A model generated the notes under the pieces. That model was not told where the DNA came from, searched no databases, and worked only from the letters and a program-made list of their open reading frames with translations. From assembly GCA_019096065.1 (NCBI GenBank), contig JAGUCH010000001.1:5208001-5272000 (forward strand): 64,000 bases of DNA, written 5' to 3'. Positions 57,901 through 64,000 of the stretch are shown in pieces. Each line of letters opens with the position of its first letter. Positions within the stretch are counted from its first letter, which is position 1. This DNA comes from Paracyclopina nana (taxonomy: Eukaryota > Arthropoda > Copepoda > Cyclopoida > Cyclopettidae). The position numbers and the translations under genes are program-made.

Positions 57901-60900
57901 GTGGCTGCCACTCATAACGTCAATGAAACCTTAGCTGCAACACTCGAAGGCAAACGACGAATCAGCACCTGCTCAGGATACAGCACCGCAACAGGTTCAT
58001 ATGCCAGTCGCGCGCGTTATACCTATCGTTAGATCTTGTAGAGCCCCCATTTCCCCTCCAAATTCATTGAAGCTTTCTAAACAGAATTGTTTTGAGCAAA
58101 GCTTTTTTGGATTATGTTGGCTGTTTTTCGTGCATCTCGCCTTCACTTTGTGCTCACAATTTTTTTTCAGACAATGGAGTTTGTTTAGGATACGATCGAG
58201 CTCGAATTGGATGTGTAAGTCCTCGGCGAATTAGCGGTGCTTCATCCATTTCAGGTTACTATTCTGATGACCGGGATGGAGGAGGCCGCTCATCCTTCAG
58301 CCAAGTAGGGTTTGATATCAGCTTTTCTAGTCGGTTTTCTAGCTCCCAGTATTTCAGGACTCGTCCTCCTCATTTTTGGGTGCTCATAAAAGCCAGCACT
58401 GGAGATACAGCTTCAGAAAATGTGAGTGTTTTTTTGCCTTTTCCCAGAAGGTTGACGTCATTTTGTCTCCTTTATGTTCAAAGTAGCTCTGAGATGAAAA
58501 GCTTTTAGCCTTTTGCTAATTCAATATATACTAGCCTAAAAACCTGCAGCCTGTCATAGATGAAGCAGGCTTATCATCTTGCTGTTCAGTTAAATGCTTT
58601 CGCCCTTTATTAAATAAAGCCAAATTGCCAAACACTGAAAAATAGCCTTTCTTGATAGGCCATATAAGTTTGTGAGTATATGATCAACTAGCGTCGGCGT
58701 TGAATTTCTGCACTCGAGGAAGGCGAGCTTATCGCAGGTTGTTTTAGTACTTTCATTGATGTAGTTGAATTTACTTTATTATGATTGTGTGAGTGGCTCG
58801 GCCAACGGTCCTCGCAAATTGTATTCTTTATCAATGGACGTAGATCTTCCTGGCTATTTTTTTGCGTCTGCTTGCAATTACGTTTTTGTAGACGAAGAGG
58901 AGCAAAGAGAGTCTGCCAATCAGCAGCACCATCACAGTCTATTTGTTGCGGAAACATCATCTTCCTCTACAAGGCACCACGCCAGGAGCTCAATTACATC
59001 TTTACAAGCTCCCATGGGATCATCGGCGCAAGGAAGATCAGGCTCGCACGACTCAGGCGGATCAAGGTAGTTTTAGCCATTTCTTTTGAGGTGTTTTCAA
59101 TCTATTTTGATTCACCTCCTAGATCCGGCTCCATTGTTTCTTCCTCTGCCATGTGGAGGAAAGAGTCTGTGACGATTCCAGAGAAGGCCGAAGATGTGGA
59201 CGAGGATGAGGACGAAAGCATCCTACCCCGTGAGCCAGTAACAGCTACGACTTTAAGCGAGCCTCGCGTTGAGTTGCAGCCAGTTCCTACCAGAGTGTCC
59301 TCCGAGGTGAAAACGGCTGAAAAAGACCTGCTAGCATCCGAAGTTTCCACCAGGCAGCAGGCTTCGCGGAGACTGTCAGCTTCGGGCAACAGAGTGACCT
59401 CGATGGCTGCTAAGGTTATGCGAAGGGCATCATCGGGAGGAGATGCCGCCTCAGTCGATGAAAATTTTCTGACCGTTCCCCAAACTGTGACAGCTTCGTC
59501 GAGTGCCGAAACTTTAACTGGTACATTGCTTCGAAATTCCCTATAGTTTTGCCTCTAGCTGCTTCTCTCTACGCAGATAATACTCTGACCGGACCACCAA
59601 CTCCTACGAGCATAAGCGTAACTTTAATTCCCAGCTCTCCTTCGACCTCTGTAGCTCCATCGGACCTTGGGGGCCCTGCTGCATCCGTTACCTACACGAA
59701 CGAAGGCCGGTCAACCATGTCGATTGGCATGGCCTTGACCATGACTCCTGTGACTGCAAGGAAGAAGTCGGCTGAGGGGAGGGACTTGCTGAAAGCTATG
59801 CATAAGCCTCCGAGTATTGACGAACCGTCAAACGTGAGTTGATTGCTGAGCCTACAGTATTTGCTTTATTGCTACTCAAATCATCCCCATGCTGGAAATC
59901 CCTTTAAACCGCGACTGCTTTCTTCCTCTAGTCAGCCATTAAGTCAAGTTCAGCGGCTTCGAGTGGTGGCAAAAAGGCTTCCATTGGTCAATTACCGGTC
60001 TCTTCGTCGTGTGTCGCCAAAGGCCGAAATCGTAGTACCTCAACCTTTTCGACAGCCTCGTCGGCCTCGGCGTGCTTTGCTTTTCACCACTTAAATCCCG
60101 ACCCTGAAACTGGCGGAGATGGGAGCGACCTTCCCATGGCTTGTCAGCAGGCCTCCAAATCCCAGCCCTGCTCGCATCATCCGTCGTTTTCGGGCCCCTC
60201 ATCATCAGGATCCAGGTACTGTCAACCCAATTAAAGTACCACTTGAATCAGTAAGCTTTATCTGGAATTTATTATTGCAGGAACATTTTTAGCGGATTGT
60301 CATTCAAAGACCTGGCTGCAGGAATGAAAAGCCCTACGGTATGACGATATTATTGGAAAGCTTCTATCAAAATGACTTTTTTGGTTTCATATTTCTTTAC
60401 TCCAGAGAGAGATGAAAAAGCGGAAAGGCTTCTTTCAAAGGCCCTCGGCCAACTCGGAAGAGGTTCAAGCCTCAAGTGGAGGTTCTCCGTTGACCAGCCC
60501 TCAACATAAAGTGGGTGTTGTTATCACTTCCTCTCGACAGGCACATCGCAGGTACAAAGGCCAATCTAATTAAATTCTCTGCAAACGCTTTGCTTGCGAG
60601 GAGTCGAGTGACGCGGTAGTTAGAAACATCTTGGGGGGAGATTTCTAATTTCACTAATGCAGCCATCTTCTTCGTGAAAACCAAGCTTCTGTTCGTAATA
60701 ACTTCAAAAACGCCTCCGCGTCCAAATGAAAATACTATCTCGATTATTTCCAGAAAAGCAGCCTTCCGAGAGGCTGTGTTATATTTTGTTTTAATGTGTT
60801 TTCTTGTGCTACTACTACTCTTGCATGCGAACTGGAAAATTTTGCTCCCTTGGAATTTTTATTACCCAGCTCTGTACCTCTTCTGACTACTACTTTTCTT

Positions 60901-62329
60901 TCACATCATCATCATATTCTTCCTACATGATTGTAAAAGTAACTACAGAAAACACATGTCTTCTCCTGCGTGAATGATCGAGTCGATTTCGTTCGTGGGG
61001 AGTGTTTTTCAACTTTAACTCACTACTTCGCAGCAACAAAAAGAAAGATGGCCACGAAAACCACTGCAAGCCTAAGGCGGAGAAAAAAGCCCATCAAGAT
61101 TCCAAATTTCCCGCCACAGACGGAGTCAGTCTTGAATATTTTTTGTCCGAATTGTCAGACGATGATAATGCATCATGGTAAGGAAAAGTTGAGCAAAACT
61201 CTTTTCTTCACTACTCTTCTTCTTGCTGGGACCATCAAATTTGCAAAAAGCTCATATAGTAGCTAACATTGTTCTTCTGTGTACTATACAGTTTTCCTGC
61301 CAGAAGGTGAGTTGGAAAATAATCAGAGCCGAAGATCCCAATTAAAAGTTTGGAAACGAGACTCCATAAACTTGCTAAGCCAATGAGGGGATATATGAGA
61401 CTATCTCACTAACATTTTCCCTCTACCACTAGTACTGTACTCTATCTATTACATGCAAGAAATCCCCTGAGCTACAGCGACTCATTTTTTCACATCTGTC
61501 TTTCCGGATGATAAATTGTACATTGTATGTACTATAGCAGGGCGTGTACCGCCTCTTGTCATCATATCTGCACACTTCAAGCATGCCTTTTCTGCACAGG
61601 AATTTGCATGCGCATGCCATTTACGACAGCGACACAGTGACAACCGAATTTACGAGGCTTTGCCCAGGGAACCTTTTTCCGTTGCAGCACCACGTCGTTC
61701 ATAACTTAACATCTTTTTATTATAACTGCTGCTTCTAATCATTCTTCATGCATTCACTTTACTCTTTTCTTATGCCACTTTAACTATATAAACTTAGGAC
61801 GTCTCTCTATAAATAATCATGCATCTCTTGTATCATACATTAATAGGCTATGATCTATTCGCCACCCGATGGTTGCTGTAACGCTTTTGTAATTTCTAGG
61901 TCTAGCTCTGCTTCGGCTGCTGTGGCTTTCGCAGTGGCCACAGCCGGATCTGGAAATCCTCCGGACCATGGGCCGCCGAACCGTAGGGGTGAAAACTTTC
62001 GAGATGCGGCTAAACGCAAATGCTCCATCACCAGCAATGTATCTACCTTACGAGTTCTTAGCGTGCTTCGACATTGGGTCACCAAACACTCGCAGGTTCG
62101 TATATCCTCCTTACCTTCTACCAGCATGATCAAAATAACTTTTTACTAGGACTTTGAGTCGAATCCAAGGCTGAAGAATTTGACCATCGAGTTTTTAGAG
62201 GACATAATTTGCACTCCGACCCTATTGCCTTCTGAACACCGAGCGTCGTCGCAGCTTCTGAGGATGCTGACGAAGGATGAACCATCCAGAATCAAGATTA
62301 ACTTGGACGAGCTACTCACTCCCATTCAA
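51920..62329 (+). CDS. RasGRF-type guanine nucleotide exchange factor, CDC25 domain not present in window
   Basis: Calcium/calmodulin-responsive Ras/Rac exchange factor. Exons: 51920-51922, 51974-52153, 52211-52381, 52451-52705, 53371-53594, 53854-54083, 55597-55673, 55739-55855, 55920-56045, 56108-56450, 56939-57069, 57128-57193, 57256-57405, 57589-57782, 57846-57994, 58171-58421, 58765-59066, 59123-59520, 59577-59833, 59932-60215, 60281-60338, 60406-60551, 61034-61177, 61292-61306, 61900-62095, 62150-62329. Phases agree, 1549 aa so far. Domains: PH1 (1-140), coiled coil, IQ ([16 protein letters not shown], about 240-258), DH (280-465, with [20 protein letters not shown] and [14 protein letters not shown]), PH2 (470-650), REM ([20 protein letters not shown], about 715), a long serine-rich linker, then [11 protein letters not shown] to LDELLTPIQ. 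The Ras-catalytic CDC25 domain should follow the final GTAAGA donor but is absent. Exon 17 start is the weakest call. Confidence 0.9.
52779..52799. repeat. (GA)n dinucleotide repeat
   Basis: About ten GA units in the RasGRF intron between exons 4 and 5. A simple microsatellite. Confidence 0.9.
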
Positions 62330-62359
62330 GTAAGATTTATGGCTGGCTTTAGCCGACTT

Positions 62360-63283
62360 TCATTGCGGTGGGTTTTCACTCCGTGGGGATATTTTAGTAC
62401 CAATCGCATCTTTGGAATTTTCCACAGCCTTGACAATGCGCTGGGGAAATCTTCCATCCACGATCCAAATATTAGCGTCGTGTCTTTGGCACATTCTTGA
62501 GGCAGCTTCTAGCTTTAATTTAATGCCTCCAGTGACGTCTATATTCTCGTCATGATGCAGTCCTGGCAAAAGGTCACCTGGGTGCCACTTGGGAATTAAC
62601 TCGGTTCCGGACTCCCATGGAGGAAGCGTCATTAAACCTGCAGCACCGGTCATAGCAAAGATCATGTGGACTCTCTGAAAAGGGGCCTAAATTAAGCTTA
62701 GCGTAAATAATTGTTTTCAAGCGAGTTGAGTTGCCTTTTGTGGATCAGCCTCTAATACCAGCCTAGTAGCGATGTCGTCTCCGCTTAAGATGCCAAACAT
62801 CTTCTCCCCTTCGACTTTGACCACGTCTCCATGGAGGATGGGTAGGCATCCAGTCTCCACGGTTTGAAAGACATGCTCCAGACTTCCCTTGAAGTTGCTG
62901 CCTGTGTTCGTCGCCCAATTGTGAGGGTGCAACGATACGCAATGTAGACCTGCGTTTTCCAGACTATGTTGTACTATCGTACTAAGAGTTTGCATGTCTT
63001 GCTGAACCGCCTCGACAGCCTCTTCTTGGCCCTTTAGTCCGATTGAGTGTGGTTGTGGCTCATTACTCTCATGCACCTTGCCTAGATGGAGCTTCCATTC
63101 CTTTGCCTTTAAGTGACCAAAACTACCGGCTCCGTGAACTACTATAACTTGGCATCGTTTCAACTCGACCAACTCTTTGACAGCTTTACTGATTGCGTCA
63201 ATCCTTGGCAAATCAGCTTGACACATTTGTGATTTGAGTGTTATTAGGCCCCCTCCATATTTGATGACGACCAGATCGGACAT
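62360..63283 (-). CDS. isopentenyl phosphate kinase
   Basis: Amino-acid-kinase-fold enzyme that phosphorylates isopentenyl phosphate to isopentenyl diphosphate with ATP, the last step of the alternative mevalonate route or a salvage step. Exons 63283-62735 and 62674-62360, 287 aa, the normal family length. Motifs: VIKYGGGLIT (6-15, phosphate-binding lysine), VVHGAGSFGH (48-57, with the family's catalytic His57), PILHGDVV (148-155), FGILSGDDIATRL (163-175), then after the intron FAMTGAAGLMTLPP and IDVTGGIKLKLEAA. The 60-nt intron begins with GC (AAAG|GCAACT) and ends TTTTCAG, phase 0; reading through instead would stop after five codons. The stop lies only 30 bp from the last RasGRF exon on the other strand. 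The ATG is 232 bp from the start of the next plus-strand gene, suggesting a shared promoter. Confidence 0.92.
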
Positions 63284-63515
63284 CTTTTAACCTGGGGGAG
63301 AATGTAGTGGAACTTGTTTGAGCTACGACTGTGCACTAGCAGGCTTCAGCGCATCTACTCTTCCTGCTTTGTTCTCTTTTGGCTAGGGCAGACCTTCTTC
63401 GCAGTAGTTGCGCTACTGTGCTCAATTCGGAGCCAGTCTTTTACTGCTTTCCCCCTGCTAGCAACAAGGAAGGTGAATTCAGCTGATTTTAGACATAAGT
63501 ACACATAAAGTCACC

Positions 63516-64000
63516 ATGCCTGGAGGTTTCTTTGACCGGGCCTTGAAGGGGAGCAGCAATGACAGCAATCCTGGTGCTGCCCCGGACCCATCACACAAGT
63601 CCTGGCTGTCCGTTCTGTCAAACCAACCTCGGAGGCCATCTGTGGGCTTTTCTAACAATCTGTCCGGAGAAGCAGCTCCCATGGATGAGGACTCGAACGG
63701 TAGCGATGATACTAGTGGATACAAGTCCGGAATCGTCATACCCAAGACCTTCTTTAGCTATGAAACGTCAGACACTCCTTCTCCAGGAGAGGATTCGGTA
63801 TTTGGCATGGGTAACATGGCCATCAAAGCTGCCGTGGACAATAACAGCCCCGGGGCCTACTTGAAGGTCACGGAGCAAGGAGTCGTCCAGTTGGACCATG
63901 TTGCGTCCTCGGAGATCGCTCAGTTTGAAGCAAGAAGCTCGCAGATCGTTCGGCCGAATGGCTTATCCGACATTGTGACGACCGCCATATCAATTGGTGA
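63516..64000 (+). CDS. 5' part of an unrecognised gene, running off the window
   Basis: An ATG in good context (CACCATG) opens 161 codons without a stop or convincing splice donor to the end of the window. The protein begins MPGGFFDRALKGSSNDSNPG. The first 90 residues are polar and rich in S, N, D, G and P, suggesting an unstructured N-terminus. Later residues (AYLKVTEQGVVQLDHVASSE, QFEARSSQIV) look folded. No signal peptide or membrane segment. I do not recognise the family. It does not resemble a RasGEF catalytic domain, so it is not the missing end of RasGRF. It is head-to-head with the isopentenyl phosphate kinase gene. Confidence 0.7.
   Translation, partial: MPGGFFDRALKGSSNDSNPGAAPDPSHKSWLSVLSNQPRRPSVGFSNNLSGEAAPMDEDSNGSDDTSGYKSGIVIPKTFFSYETSDTPSPGEDSVFGMGNMAIKAAVDNNSPGAYLKVTEQGVVQLDHVASSEIAQFEARSSQIVRPNGLSDIVTTAISIG

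Noticed and set aside
60662-60729. Possible alternative terminal exon of RasGRF (acceptor CAG, then about 22 in-frame codons to TGA)
   Set aside because: The phase fits, but the exon at 61,034 also fits and leads on to the conserved [11 protein letters not shown] region. Without RNA data the early end is only a possibility.
1-64000. CRISPR arrays, bacterial operons, ribosome binding sites, phage or plasmid features
   Set aside because: The DNA is clearly eukaryotic and nuclear with spliced genes; the tandem array at 50 kb has no spacer-repeat structure.

Overview
The window is animal nuclear DNA: genes are split by many mostly short introns (down to about 56-60 nt) with GT-AG (a few GC-AG) junctions. 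The gene set points to an arthropod: a phototransduction-type TRP channel with an INAD-type C-terminus, a Spaetzle-family cystine-knot ligand and a Rebers-Riddiford cuticular protein. The presence of RasGRF and isopentenyl phosphate kinase (IPK) genes fits a non-drosophilid arthropod, possibly a crustacean, but I cannot fix the species. Gene models below were built by hand from reading frames, splice signals and remembered family conservation; phases were checked exon by exon.

Layout. (1) 1-24,300 is gene-poor: I see one tRNA-Pro gene, one degenerate tRNA-Arg-like sequence, several transposon-like inverted-repeat elements (6580-8020; 21,666-21,859; 21,862-22,444) and no convincing protein gene. 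(2) 24,301-32,558, plus strand: trp, 11 coding exons, 1253 aa. (3) 32,845-37,303, minus strand: a STEAP-family metalloreductase, 543 aa, convergent with trp. Its last intron contains a complete opposite-strand phospholipid phosphatase gene (33,189-34,323), whose poly(A) signal lies inside a STEAP exon. (4) 40,086-42,064, plus strand: a Spaetzle-like ligand, convergent with (5) 42,301-45,128, minus strand: a 609-aa secreted cuticular protein with a C-terminal RR chitin-binding domain. (6) 47,160-48,825, minus strand: a Crypton/KIAA1958-like tyrosine recombinase gene, followed by a repeat cluster (49,050-50,930) with two long palindromes and an 18-bp minisatellite arranged in higher-order blocks. 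(7) 51,920-62,329, plus strand: RasGRF, 26 coding exons, PH-IQ-DH-PH-REM, ending at a good splice donor exactly where the catalytic CDC25 domain should begin. Instead of that domain, (8) an IPK gene lies on the minus strand (62,360-63,283), and (9) a new unrecognised plus-strand gene starts at 63,516 and runs off the window.

The genes do not form a pathway. What unites the window is compact, interleaved architecture between 32 and 63 kb: convergent 3' ends, a nested antisense gene, a head-to-head gene pair 232 bp apart, and transposon debris in intergenic and intronic DNA.
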